Part shown: positions 45,264 to 53,864 of the stretch, piece by piece
Layout: each line of letters opens with the position of its first letter
Numbering within the stretch: position 1 is the first letter of the stretch
From: an uncultured Roseovarius sp.
GTDB lineage: Bacteria > Pseudomonadota > Alphaproteobacteria > Rhodobacterales > Rhodobacteraceae
Assembly (NCBI RefSeq): GCF_947489715.1
Contig: NZ_CANLER010000006.1
Span: 1 to 64,000, forward strand
Direction: 5' to 3'
DNA length: 64,000 nucleotides
Translations under genes and position numbers: made by a program
Notes under the pieces: model-generated
What the model was told of the DNA's origin: nothing
Database searches by the model: none
Seen by the model: only the letters and a program-made list of their open reading frames with translations

Positions 45264-45881
45264 CTATTTATCGATCCGCGCCAGTGCCAGCCCGATGCCA
45301 GATCCGAAAAAGAGCCCCCCGATCAACCGGTGACGCCAGCGCCCCAGGCGGGTGATCAACGGCCTGGCAAACTGCGCCGAGCCGACCCAGCACATGTCGC
45401 CGACACAGATCACGCTCAGATAGATCAGCGCGGGCGCCAGCAGCACAAACGACGACCCGGCACCGGCATGCGCGAATTGCGGCAAAAAGGCCGCGCTGAA
45501 CAGCAGCGTCTTGGGATTGATCACAGCCAGCATCAGCCCCTGCCAAAAGACCTTGCGCAGCGATTTAGGCCCCGGCGCCACCCTTTGCATCTCTTCCCTA
45601 CCCTGTCGCCACGAGCGGTATCCCAGATATAGCAGATAAAGGACACCGCCCCATCTCAGCCAATTCAAGGCGGATGCCGCGAATTCCAGAACAAGTGCAA
45701 ACCCCATCACCACGATGGCCAGTTGCACCGCCACACCGAAAGTTGTGCCCAGCACTGTAATGGCCCCGTGACGCGGGCCGTAAGCCAGCGTATTTGCGAC
45801 GAAAAGGGCCACGTTGGGACCCGGAATGCTCACCAGAACCGCCGTCGCCGCAATCAGCGCGAAAATCGTGCTCATGTCCAT
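45264..45881 (-). CDS. LysE/RhtB-family amino-acid exporter
   Basis: A 205-residue membrane protein; ATG 45881 follows GGGAGAGAG. It has six helices. The family motif is 'SIPGPNVALFVANTLAYGPRHG' with 'GTTFGVAV', plus 'INPKTLLFSAAFLPQFA'. It exports an amino acid or related metabolite by proton exchange. It is divergent from the XpaC/TelA operon and convergent with terC. Confidence 0.9.
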   Translation of the reverse strand: MDMSTIFALIAATAVLVSIPGPNVALFVANTLAYGPRHGAITVLGTTFGVAVQLAIVVMGFALVLEFAASALNWLRWGGVLYLLYLGYRSWRQGREEMQRVAPGPKSLRKVFWQGLMLAVINPKTLLFSAAFLPQFAHAGAGSSFVLLAPALIYLSVICVGDMCWVGSAQFARPLITRLGRWRHRLIGGLFFGSGIGLALARIDK

Positions 45882-46067
45882 TTGCTCTCTCCCATGGCCC
45901 TGACGCCCGCGAAACAGACCTGAAAGCGCCGCAAAGCCCCGTCGATATTGTCGCAATGCTTGACCCGGCGTCAAACCCGCAATGAGCCGCGCACGCGAAT
46001 CTTCCCCCTAGCATGCAACGCCCCTATCCCCTAGATTTGACTTGAATAAAGGACACCGGGGATTTTC

Positions 46068-46151
46068 ATGACAGAAACTGGTCTGCAAAAGCTTGCATTC
46101 TTTCTGCTCGTGCTGCTGATCCTCTATGTCTCGATCTCGGGAGGCGTCTAG
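46068..46151 (+). CDS. 27-residue single-helix membrane peptide
   Basis: ATG 46068 to TAG 46151. The peptide is one membrane segment ('LAFFLLVLLILYVSISGGV') with a short charged N-terminus. GGGGA lies 7-8 bases upstream. Its stop codon is directly followed by the ATG of the XpaC gene, so it would be the first cistron of that operon. It may be a real micropeptide or a leader for translational coupling. Confidence 0.5.
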   Translation: MTETGLQKLAFFLLVLLILYVSISGGV

Positions 46152-47057
46152 ATGGCTCAGCGCTATGGCGGCAAATACAGCCCCGACGGCACCGCCCCCG
46201 ACACCTCGACGGATCGTGGCAGTTTCCAGGGGGCAAAACGCACCCGTGCAGGCGGTCGTGTGAACCTGCTGTTCCTGGCGCCCTTGCCTCTGATCTGGTC
46301 TGCCTTCGGCAATGGCCCGGTCGCGCTGGCGCTGAACCTTGCAGCCTTGGGATCACTGCTGTTGGCCGCATGGATGACCCGCGAGGGCATTCTGGCGCAA
46401 GAAGCTTATGAAGCACGCAAAGTGGCCCGTCGCCCGGGCTTTCCGCGCAAGATGTCCGGCTCATTGCTGACCGGAATAGGCCTTGCACTGGCAGGGTTCG
46501 CCGCCAGTGGCGGGATCGTCGCCCCCGTGATTTATGGCATCATCGGCACCGTGCTGCACAGCTTTGCATTTGGCCTCGACCCGATGAAGGACAAGGGGCT
46601 TGAAGGCGTCGATCAATTCCAGACCGACCGCGTGGCCCGCGCCGTAGAAAAGGCCGAAACCCACCTGGCCGCCATGTCCGATGCAATCAAACGCGCCGGC
46701 GACCGCCAGGCCGAATCCCGGGTCGAGCGGTTTCAAACCAGTGTCCGCGATATGCTGCGCACTGTCGAAAACGACCCGCGCGACTTGACGGCGGCCCGCA
46801 AATACATGGGCATCTATCTGGTCGGCGCGCGCGACGCGACCGTGAAGTTCGCCGATATCTATGCCCGCTCCCGCGATGCCGGGGCGCGCTCGGATTACAT
46901 GATGCTGCTGACAGACCTGGAAGAGAATTTCGTCGCCAAGACCCAGAAACTGCTGGCCGACAGCCACACTGACCTGGAAATCGAAATCGACGTGTTGCGC
47001 GACCGTTTGCAACGCGAGGGCATCCGGCCGGAACGCCAGCCCGACCAACAGAATTGA
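46152..47057 (+). CDS. XpaC-family protein (5-bromo-4-chloroindolyl phosphate hydrolysis family)
   Basis: A 301-residue protein. Two hydrophobic hairpins lie at residues 37-75 and 95-130, followed by a long helical cytoplasmic domain (150-290) with 'DRVARAVEKAETHLAAM', 'DPRDLTAARKYMGIYLVGAR' and 'DIYARSRDAGARSDY'. XpaC-type proteins are encoded with TelA throughout bacteria. The name comes from a plate phenotype and does not define a reaction. It is coupled to the peptide upstream and followed after 16 bp by telA. Confidence 0.88.
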   Translation: MAQRYGGKYSPDGTAPDTSTDRGSFQGAKRTRAGGRVNLLFLAPLPLIWSAFGNGPVALALNLAALGSLLLAAWMTREGILAQEAYEARKVARRPGFPRKMSGSLLTGIGLALAGFAASGGIVAPVIYGIIGTVLHSFAFGLDPMKDKGLEGVDQFQTDRVARAVEKAETHLAAMSDAIKRAGDRQAESRVERFQTSVRDMLRTVENDPRDLTAARKYMGIYLVGARDATVKFADIYARSRDAGARSDYMMLLTDLEENFVAKTQKLLADSHTDLEIEIDVLRDRLQREGIRPERQPDQQN

Positions 47058-47073
47058 AGAGTGAGGGGAAGAA

Positions 47074-48273
47074 ATGTCTGTAGAAATCCGTGAAAAAGCC
47101 CAGGCCACATTGGCCCAAGTCGAAGAAATCAGTGCCGTTGTTCTGCCGGAACCGGCGGATGCCAACGCCATCGTGCCCCTGAAAGACGCCGACGAACCCG
47201 TCAGCGCCGAAATCACCAAACGCATGGCCGAAATTGACATGAGCGATACCCAGTCCATCGTTTCTTTCGGATCGAACGCACAGGCAGAGTTGCAGGAAAT
47301 CTCGCAATCCATGCTGCAAGGCGTCCGCAACAAGGATGTGGGCCCTGCGGGCGACTCCTTGCGCGGCATCGTCAGCACGATCCGCGGCTTCGCGGTCTCG
47401 GAACTGGATGTGCGTCGCAAACGAAGCTGGTGGGAAACGCTGCTCGGCAAGGCAGCACCCTTTGCCCAATTCACCGCCCGGTTCGAGACCGTGCAGAACC
47501 AGATCGACAAGATCACCGAGGATCTTCTAGGTCATGAACACACCTTGCTCAAGGACATCAAATCGCTCGATATCCTCTATGACAAGACGCTGAACTTTTA
47601 TGACGAACTGGCCCTCTACATTGCCGCAGGCGAAGAAAAACTAAGCGTTCTGGATGAAACAGACATCCCCGCCGCTGCTGCCGAGGTGGAAAAAGCCCCC
47701 GAAGGCGATCAAGTGATGAAAGCACAGGAACTGCGCGATCTGCGCGCCGCGCGTGACGATCTGGAACGCAGGGTGCACGATCTTAAGCTTACCCGCCAGG
47801 TGACCATGCAATCCCTGCCTTCGATCCGCCTGGTGCAGGAAAACGACAAATCGCTGGTGACCAAAATCAACTCGACCCTGGTCAACACGGTGCCCCTGTG
47901 GGAGGCGCAGCTGGCGCAGGCGATCACGATTCAACGTTCGGCGGATGCCGCCGAAGCCGTACGCGACGCCAACGACCTGACCAACGAGTTGCTGACAGCA
48001 AATGCCAAGAACTTGCGCGAGTCCAACAAGGTCATCCGCGAAGAGATGGAACGCGGTGTGTTTGACATCGAAGCCGTGAAACAGGCCAATGCAGACCTGA
48101 TCGGCACCATCGAGGAAAGCCTTGCCATCGCCGACGAGGGCAAGGCGCGCCGTGCCGCCGCCGAAGAGGAGCTGAAGAAGATGGAGACTGATTTGCGCGA
48201 CACTTTGGCCGCCGCGAAATCACGCAGCGATAGCGTTGGCGAAAACGCGGGCACCGCGGTTCCCGGGGCCTGA
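47074..48273 (+). CDS. TelA-family protein (toxic anion resistance)
   Basis: A 399-residue, almost wholly helical protein. TelA/KlaA signatures are 'IVSFGSNAQAELQEISQSML', 'KRSWWETLLGKAAP' and 'LKDIKSLDILYDKTLNFYDE'. The C-terminal part ('ALISIRLVQENDK'-like, here 'LPSIRLVQENDKSLVTKIN') matches the family core, followed by 'LWEAQLAQAI'. It is linked to tellurite and other envelope stress resistance, mechanism unsettled. It has a good AGGGGAAGAA ribosome-binding site. It works with XpaC by strong gene linkage. Confidence 0.9.
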   Translation: MSVEIREKAQATLAQVEEISAVVLPEPADANAIVPLKDADEPVSAEITKRMAEIDMSDTQSIVSFGSNAQAELQEISQSMLQGVRNKDVGPAGDSLRGIVSTIRGFAVSELDVRRKRSWWETLLGKAAPFAQFTARFETVQNQIDKITEDLLGHEHTLLKDIKSLDILYDKTLNFYDELALYIAAGEEKLSVLDETDIPAAAAEVEKAPEGDQVMKAQELRDLRAARDDLERRVHDLKLTRQVTMQSLPSIRLVQENDKSLVTKINSTLVNTVPLWEAQLAQAITIQRSADAAEAVRDANDLTNELLTANAKNLRESNKVIREEMERGVFDIEAVKQANADLIGTIEESLAIADEGKARRAAAEEELKKMETDLRDTLAAAKSRSDSVGENAGTAVPGA

Positions 48274-48280
48274 ACAGCAG

Positions 48281-49237
48281 GTGGGTTGGCGCGGGATCGT
48301 TTCACGGCTGTTGCTTGGGCTGGGGCTCCTGGCCCTGGCCTCTTGTGATCTTGTGCCGCTTGAACCTTCTGCTAAACCCCGCGCCCGCCCCGCCGGGTTG
48401 GCCGCGAAACCACTGCCCCCAAAGGGGCCATCGGCAGAAAGCCTGGCGATGGCGCGTTTCTACGGTCGGATGCAGGCCGATCTGCTGGCACAGGGACTAC
48501 TGCGCACTGGCGGCGGCGGGATCGACACGCCCTATACCGACACCGACCTGGCGCGCAATTTCGAACGCATCGCCTTTTACGACGAATATGCCCGCGATCA
48601 GGGGCTAAAGAAATCGAACGGCCAGTCCGGGCGACTGCGCAAATGGAAAGGCCCGGTACGAATTGGCGTCGAATTCGGTGCGTCGGTGCCCAAAGAGCAG
48701 CAAGAGGCCGACCGGGCGCTGGTTGCCAAATACACCGCCCGGCTTGCCCGTATCACCGGCCATTCAATCTCGGCCAACAGCAAAAACCCAAACTTTCACG
48801 TCTTCGTCATGGGCGAAGACGATCAGAAATTCGCCCGCCGACGTGCCGCACAGATCATCCCGTCGATCAGCCCAGCCTCGTTGAATTTCTTCAGCGACCT
48901 GCCGCGCTCGATCCTGTGTTTCGTGATCACCGCAGGGTCTGAACAGGATTATGAGTACACCCGCGCCATTGCCTTCATCCGCGCGGAACACCCGCAGCTG
49001 ATGCGTCAATCCTGCGTGCACGAAGAGCTTGCACAGGGTCTGGGCCTTGCCAATGACAGCCCCTCCGCACGGCCCTCGATCTTCAACGATGATGATGAAT
49101 TTGCGCTGCTGACCACTCATGACGAAGAATTGCTGCGCATCCTCTATAACCCCGCGCTGCGCCCCGGCATGACCGCCGATGAGGCGCGCCCGATCTTCCG
49201 CCACCTGATCGCATCGCGTCGCGGCGGACCAAGCTGA
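48281..49237 (+). CDS. DUF2927 lipoprotein
   Basis: A 318-residue protein. GTG 48281, 8 bp after the telA stop, gives a proper lipoprotein signal ('GWRGIVSRLLLGLGLLALAS' then Cys); a TTG at 48236 would overlap telA. The DUF2927 domain spans about 90-290 and contains a 'SCVHEELAQGLGLANDSP' segment, where His-Glu resembles a metalloprotease-like HE pair. Envelope-located; function unknown. It lies between telA and the SPFH gene. Confidence 0.8.
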   Translation: MGWRGIVSRLLLGLGLLALASCDLVPLEPSAKPRARPAGLAAKPLPPKGPSAESLAMARFYGRMQADLLAQGLLRTGGGGIDTPYTDTDLARNFERIAFYDEYARDQGLKKSNGQSGRLRKWKGPVRIGVEFGASVPKEQQEADRALVAKYTARLARITGHSISANSKNPNFHVFVMGEDDQKFARRRAAQIIPSISPASLNFFSDLPRSILCFVITAGSEQDYEYTRAIAFIRAEHPQLMRQSCVHEELAQGLGLANDSPSARPSIFNDDDEFALLTTHDEELLRILYNPALRPGMTADEARPIFRHLIASRRGGPS

Positions 49238-49257
49238 TGACAAAGGAGACCTGAGAG

Positions 49258-50355
49258 ATGGGTATTTTCGATTTTCTGACTGGTGAGTTCATTGATGTCA
49301 TCCATTGGGTAGACGACACCCGCGATACCATGGTCTGGCGGTTCGAGCGCGAGGGCCACGAGATCAAGTACGGCGCTAAGCTTACCGTGCGCGAAGGTCA
49401 GGCAGCGGTGTTCGTCCACGAAGGCCAGCTGGCCGATGTCTTCACCCCGGGGCTCTATATGCTCGAAACCAACAACATGCCGGTCCTGACCACGCTCAAC
49501 CACTGGGATCATGGCTTCAAAAGCCCTTTCAAATCCGAGATCTACTTCGTCAACACCACCCGTTTCAACAATCTGAAATGGGGCACCAAGAACCCGATCA
49601 TGCTGCGCGACCCCGAATTCGGACCGACGCGCCTGCGTGCCTTTGGCACCTATACCGTGCGGGTCAGCGACCCGGCGAAGTTCCTGGTTGAAATCGTCGG
49701 CACCGATGGCGAATTCACAATGGACGAAATCAGCTTTCAGATCCGCAACATCATCGTGCAGGAGTTTTCCCGCGTCATCGCCGCCTCGGGCATACCGGTT
49801 CTGGACATGGCCGCGAACACCGCCGATCTGGGCAAACTTCTGGCCACCGCGATCAGCGGCACGATCGCCGAATACGGCCTGTCCCTGCCCGAGCTTTACA
49901 TCGAAAACATTTCGCTGCCCCCGGCGGTCGAGGCCGCGCTGGACAAGCGTACCTCATCCGGGATCGCGGGCGATCTGGGCCGGTTTACAGAATACTCCGC
50001 CGCCGAGGCCATGACCGAAGCCGCCCGCAACCCCAATGGTGGCGGCATGGGGGCCGGGCTTGGCATGGGGATGGGCATGGCGATGGCACAGGCCGGCATG
50101 AACCAGGGGCCCTGGGGCAACCGCCCCGCCGCGCCACCACCCCCACCGGTCGAACATGTCTGGCACATCGCCGAGGGCGGCAAGACCCACGGCCCCTATG
50201 CCAAGGCCGATCTGGGCCGCATGGTAGGGGAAGGCACGCTGACCCGCGACACCCTTGTCTGGACCGCCGGGCAGGATGGCTGGGAACGCGCCGAGGACGT
50301 ACAGGAACTGGCACAGCTTTTCACCGTCATGCCCCCACCGCCGCCGGGCGCGTAA
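49258..50355 (+). CDS. SPFH/Band-7-type protein with C-terminal GYF-like domain (YdjI-like)
   Basis: A 365-residue protein. Residues 1-255 match the 'virion core protein' branch of SPFH proteins (Bacillus YdjI): 'DTMVWRFEREGHEIKYGAKL', 'REGQAAVFVHEGQLADVF', 'PGLYMLETNNMPVL'. A Gly/Met-rich (256-285) and Pro-rich linker follows. Residues 299-350 form a GYF_2-type domain ('WHIAEGGKTHGPYAKADLG', 'LVWTAGQDGWERAED'). SPFH proteins assemble on membranes, and the YdjI type is recruited through zinc-ribbon membrane partners; one such gene is two cistrons downstream. Confidence 0.9.
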   Translation: MGIFDFLTGEFIDVIHWVDDTRDTMVWRFEREGHEIKYGAKLTVREGQAAVFVHEGQLADVFTPGLYMLETNNMPVLTTLNHWDHGFKSPFKSEIYFVNTTRFNNLKWGTKNPIMLRDPEFGPTRLRAFGTYTVRVSDPAKFLVEIVGTDGEFTMDEISFQIRNIIVQEFSRVIAASGIPVLDMAANTADLGKLLATAISGTIAEYGLSLPELYIENISLPPAVEAALDKRTSSGIAGDLGRFTEYSAAEAMTEAARNPNGGGMGAGLGMGMGMAMAQAGMNQGPWGNRPAAPPPPPVEHVWHIAEGGKTHGPYAKADLGRMVGEGTLTRDTLVWTAGQDGWERAEDVQELAQLFTVMPPPPPGA

Positions 50356-50433
50356 CGCCGGGGCGGCACCTTGGCCTTTCAGGATCAAAAGCGCCCGCTG
50401 AAACTTTTGCCCGGCCACCCACGTGACTGGAGA

Positions 50434-50988
50434 ATGCCAGACGCGATCCTGAAACGCCTGCCCCACCGCCGCACCGCGCTCAAATGGCTGCACTGGACCA
50501 TGTTGCCGCTGCTGATCTGGTTCATCTTCGTCACCCCATCCTTCATCCTGCAATTCGGCCAGGGCGCATTCCGCTTCCACTCGATCCTGGGGCTGATCTT
50601 CGTCACCCTGTCGCTCATCTGGACGGCGGACTACATGCGCCGAGGCCTGGCCAGCCGACCGGGGCCGAAACTGCCACCCTGGGCACGCAAACTGCACCGT
50701 GCCCTGCACCTGTCACTGATCTGGGGCCTCTTTGGCGTGGCACTCACCGGCTTCCTGCTGGGCCTGACCTCGGCGATACTGCTCAAGGCGGGCGGCATCG
50801 TACCCGTCGCCCCGCCCCTGAACATGCCGCAATCGAACAACATCATCGGCCAGATCCATATCTACGAATTCTACCTGCTCGCTGCGATCATGATCATCCA
50901 CGCCGCCTTCCACATCTGGCGCCACGTCAAACTGCGCGACAATGCGCTGCGAATCATGGTGCCCCGCGCGCTTCACCGGTATCTCTGA
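50434..50988 (+). CDS. Cytochrome b561-family membrane protein
   Basis: A 184-residue protein from ATG 50434 (GGAG close upstream); TTG 50371 would add 21 residues. It has four helices with the expected haem-ligand His residues: 'LKWLHW', 'FRFHSILGL', 'ALHLSLIWG' and 'MIIHAAFHIWRH'. It carries electrons across or within the membrane, possibly from the quinone pool. It lies inside the stress operon, between the SPFH and zinc-ribbon genes. Confidence 0.85.
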   Translation: MPDAILKRLPHRRTALKWLHWTMLPLLIWFIFVTPSFILQFGQGAFRFHSILGLIFVTLSLIWTADYMRRGLASRPGPKLPPWARKLHRALHLSLIWGLFGVALTGFLLGLTSAILLKAGGIVPVAPPLNMPQSNNIIGQIHIYEFYLLAAIMIIHAAFHIWRHVKLRDNALRIMVPRALHRYL

Positions 50989-50991
50989 ACC

Positions 50992-52101
50992 ATGAATGAC
51001 GCCGCCCCGATCCAAGAGCACCGCTTTCCCTGCGACAATTGCGGGGCGGATTTCCGGTTTGATCCGGGCGCGGCCAAACTGACCTGCGATCACTGCGGCA
51101 ACACCGCCGAAATCGAACACGCAACCCCCTGGAACGCCCCGATCCGAGAGCTGGACCTGCGCCGCGCCCTCAGCCAACAACTCCCCGATGAAGAGATCGA
51201 GGAAACCCGCGTCCTGCAATGCTCCAACTGCGCTGCCCAGTTCGAGTTTGACGCCAACGTCCACGCCTCTGAATGTCCGTTCTGCGCCACCCCCATTGTC
51301 ACCGATACCGGCACCCACAGGCATATCAAACCCCGTGGATTGCTGCCCTTTGCACAGGAAGAACGCAGCGCCCACAAGGCGATGACCGACTGGCTGGGCA
51401 ATCTGTGGTTCGCCCCTTCGGGTCTTCAGGAATACGCGCGCAAAGGCCGGAAAATGCAGGGTATTTACGTGCCCTACTGGACCTTCGATGCCGACACGAA
51501 ATCCAGCTACCAGGGTGAACGCGGCACGGTTTATTACGAAACCCGCACGGTGATGCGCGATGGTGAACGCCAGCAGGTGCGCGTGGCCAAGGTACGCTGG
51601 CGCGCTGTTTCAGGCCGCGTGGCGCGGTTTTTCGACGATGTGCTGGTGCTCGCCTCACGTTCTTTGCCCAAACGCTTTACCGATGCACTGGAACCTTGGG
51701 ATCTTGCCGCGCTTGAACCCTATCGCCCCGAATACCTTGCCGGATTCCGGGCCGAAGGGTATTCGGTCGAGTTGGAAGAGGGTTTTACCGAAGCAAGGGG
51801 TCACATGGACCGCGTGATCGCCCGCGACGTGAAATTCGACATCGGCGGGGATCGCCAACGCATCCACGACATCCAGACACAAGTGGGCGATGTGACCTTC
51901 AAACACGTCCTCCTGCCCGTCTGGCTTGCGGCCTATAAATACCGCGGCAAGACCTATCGCTTCGTCGTCAACGGCCGCACGGGCCGGGTACAGGGTGAAC
52001 GCCCCTATTCGGCAATGAAAATCGCTTTCGCAGTCGTCCTGGGCGCACTAATCGCCGGGGCGGCAGGCTATTTCATCGCTTTAAATCAAGGCGCTTTGTA
52101 A
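50992..52101 (+). CDS. Double zinc-ribbon protein with C-terminal membrane anchor
   Basis: A 369-residue protein starting 3 bp after the b561 gene. Two CxxC...CxxC zinc ribbons are at residues 14-38 ('CDNCGADF', 'CDHCGNTA') and about 77-103 ('CSNCAAQF', 'CPFCATPI'). A large beta-rich domain follows ('IYVPYWTFDADTKSSYQGER' near 160). One membrane helix ends the protein (345-363). It resembles the Bacillus YdjG/YdjH type that partners an SPFH protein, and is often mislabelled as a helicase or TFIIB-like protein. Confidence 0.88.
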   Translation: MNDAAPIQEHRFPCDNCGADFRFDPGAAKLTCDHCGNTAEIEHATPWNAPIRELDLRRALSQQLPDEEIEETRVLQCSNCAAQFEFDANVHASECPFCATPIVTDTGTHRHIKPRGLLPFAQEERSAHKAMTDWLGNLWFAPSGLQEYARKGRKMQGIYVPYWTFDADTKSSYQGERGTVYYETRTVMRDGERQQVRVAKVRWRAVSGRVARFFDDVLVLASRSLPKRFTDALEPWDLAALEPYRPEYLAGFRAEGYSVELEEGFTEARGHMDRVIARDVKFDIGGDRQRIHDIQTQVGDVTFKHVLLPVWLAAYKYRGKTYRFVVNGRTGRVQGERPYSAMKIAFAVVLGALIAGAAGYFIALNQGAL

Positions 52102-52102
52102 C

Positions 52103-52777
52103 ATGGATGATAATTTTGACGCCCTCCGGGGCATCTTTGACGCGCGCTACAGTTGCCGGGCTTTTCGACCCGATCCCCTGCCGGATGAAACCATCCGTCA
52201 GATCGTCAGCACCGCCGGTCGCGCGCCGTCCTGGTGCAACGCTCAGCCGTGGCAAGTCACAATTACCCGCGGGGACGAGACTGAACGTTTCCGCACAGCG
52301 CTGCTCGATGCCGTCACCAATGAAAAACCCAACCCGGATTTCGCATGGCCCAACGCCTATCCCGGTGCCACCGGCACCCGGCGGCGCATCTGCGGTTTTC
52401 AGCTTTACGAATCTGTCGGCATTGCCCGGGGCGATCAAGAGGCGCGCCACCGGCAAAGCATGGAAAACTACCGGCTTTTCGGCGCCCCCCATGTGGCGAT
52501 CATCAGTTCCGAATCCGATCTGGGTGCCTATGGCGCGTTGGATTGCGGCGGTTTTGTTACCGCCTTTACCCTTGCCGCGACGGCGTTGGGCGTGGCCACG
52601 ATTGCGCAAGCCTCGGTCGCGGCCTATCCACAGATGATCCGGCAGCATTTTGATCTGCCCGAAAACCGGCTTGTTCTCTGCGCCATTTCCTTTGGCTATG
52701 CCGATCCCGATCACCCGGCCAACGGGTTTCGAACCGAGCGCGCCGGGCTTGCCGAAATCTACGATCCTCGCGGGTAA
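52103..52777 (+). CDS. Nitroreductase-family FMN oxidoreductase
   Basis: A 224-residue protein starting 1 bp after the zinc-ribbon gene. FMN-binding signatures are 'ARYSCRAFRPDPLPDE', 'AGRAPSWCNAQPWQVTI' and 'GFGYADPDHPANGFRTER'-type ending ('SFGYADPDHPAN'). Family enzymes reduce nitro compounds, quinones or other electrophiles with NAD(P)H. It closes the stress operon, where a role in redox detoxification would fit. Confidence 0.88.
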   Translation: MDDNFDALRGIFDARYSCRAFRPDPLPDETIRQIVSTAGRAPSWCNAQPWQVTITRGDETERFRTALLDAVTNEKPNPDFAWPNAYPGATGTRRRICGFQLYESVGIARGDQEARHRQSMENYRLFGAPHVAIISSESDLGAYGALDCGGFVTAFTLAATALGVATIAQASVAAYPQMIRQHFDLPENRLVLCAISFGYADPDHPANGFRTERAGLAEIYDPRG

Positions 52778-52783
52778 ACGCGC

Positions 52784-53200
52784 CTATCCTTTCGTGATCG
52801 CGACCTTTTTTGCCTCGGGCTCCGACGGTGCAGTTTTCGGAACGGAAATCGCCAGCACACCGTCTTTAAGATGTGCCACGATCCGATCGCCATCCGCATC
52901 GGCCGGCAGCCGGAAACTCCGGCTGAACGCACCAAATTGCCGCTCGGAAAAGAACCAGGTATCGCCTTTCTCTTCGCGCTCGGACTGCTTTTTGCCTTTC
53001 ACGCTGACAACACCATCATGCACCGATACATCGATATCCTTTTCTTCAACGCCCGGTAATTCAACGGAAATCCGGTAGGCATCATTGTTGGACGACGCAT
53101 CTGCCGCCGGCGCAAGCCAGTCGGCGACGCGCGCCCCCAAATTCCTGAAAGGTTCATAGAAAGCGGGCCACAAACCAGCGGTGTGAGATTTTTCAACCAT
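52784..53200 (-). CDS. Small heat-shock protein Hsp20
   Basis: A 138-residue protein from ATG 53200, preceded by AAAGGAG. The alpha-crystallin domain spans residues 38-130: 'NNDAYRISVELPGVEEKDID', 'GVVSVKGKKQSEREEKGD', 'FGAFSRSFRLPADADGDRI' and 'LKDGVLAISVPK'. It holds unfolded proteins as an ATP-independent chaperone. The C-terminal IxI anchor is 'VAITKG'. It is divergent from dtd and convergent with the nitroreductase gene. Confidence 0.93.
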   Translation of the reverse strand: MVEKSHTAGLWPAFYEPFRNLGARVADWLAPAADASSNNDAYRISVELPGVEEKDIDVSVHDGVVSVKGKKQSEREEKGDTWFFSERQFGAFSRSFRLPADADGDRIVAHLKDGVLAISVPKTAPSEPEAKKVAITKG

Positions 53201-53349
53201 TTTCGAACTCCTTTCTTGTGGGACAGTCCGATTTTGACAAATCCTGCAAAAACTGTCGTTGATACGGGTCAAATCAGCCGCGCGATTGGGCTTGCACCCG
53301 GATCGCAGATTGCCGAAAGCTTCCGGGTATTAAAGACAAGGAGAGATCA

Positions 53350-53787
53350 ATGCGCGCCCTGCTGCAACGTGTGTCCCACGCCTCGGTTACCGTCGATGGC
53401 ACTGTCATAGGTCAGACCGGGCCGGGCCTTCTGATCCTGATTTGCGCCATGCAGGATGACACCGAGGCACAGGCCGATCAGCTGGCCGCAAAGATCTTGA
53501 AACTGCGGATTTTCAAGGATGAGAATGGCAAGATGAACCTGTCCGTCCGCGACATCGACGGCAGCGCCTTGGTGGTCAGCCAGTTTACCCTCGCCGCCGA
53601 TACGTCGCGCGGCAACCGGCCAGGGTTTTCAGCGGCGGCAAGCCCGGAGGACGGCAACCGCCTCTACGAATATTTCGCCGCGCAATTAGCGACCCAGGGC
53701 CTTCCGGTCGAAACCGGTGAATTTGGCGCAGACATGAAGGTAGAGCTTCTGAATGACGGTCCGGTGACGATCTGGATGGAGGTCTGA
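53350..53787 (+). CDS. dtd: D-aminoacyl-tRNA deacylase
   Basis: A 145-residue protein. The active-site motifs are '[18 protein letters not shown]' and the cross-subunit Gly-cisPro loop '[12 protein letters not shown]'. It starts with '[17 protein letters not shown]'. It hydrolyses D-amino acids and glycine wrongly attached to tRNA. ATG follows AAGGAGAG. Confidence 0.97.
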   Translation: MRALLQRVSHASVTVDGTVIGQTGPGLLILICAMQDDTEAQADQLAAKILKLRIFKDENGKMNLSVRDIDGSALVVSQFTLAADTSRGNRPGFSAAASPEDGNRLYEYFAAQLATQGLPVETGEFGADMKVELLNDGPVTIWMEV

Positions 53788-53807
53788 TCCCGATGGGCAC
53801 CGAAAAA

Positions 53808-53850
53808 ATACCGACGTAATACCGACAAAATACCGACGTTATACCGACGT
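53808..53850. repeat. Four direct repeats with exact 11-bp period
   Basis: The unit ATACCGAC(G)(T) starts at 53808, 53819, 53830 and 53841, so the period is exactly 11 bp. Three copies read ATACCGACGT and the second ATACCGACAA. They lie between the convergent ends of dtd and trmB. Possible protein-binding iterons or slipped-strand products. Confidence 0.85.
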
Positions 53851-53864
53851 GGGTTTTTGCCCGG

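Noticed and set aside
53808-53850. CRISPR array
   Set aside because: Units of 11 bp without unique spacers cannot be a CRISPR array, and no cas genes are present.
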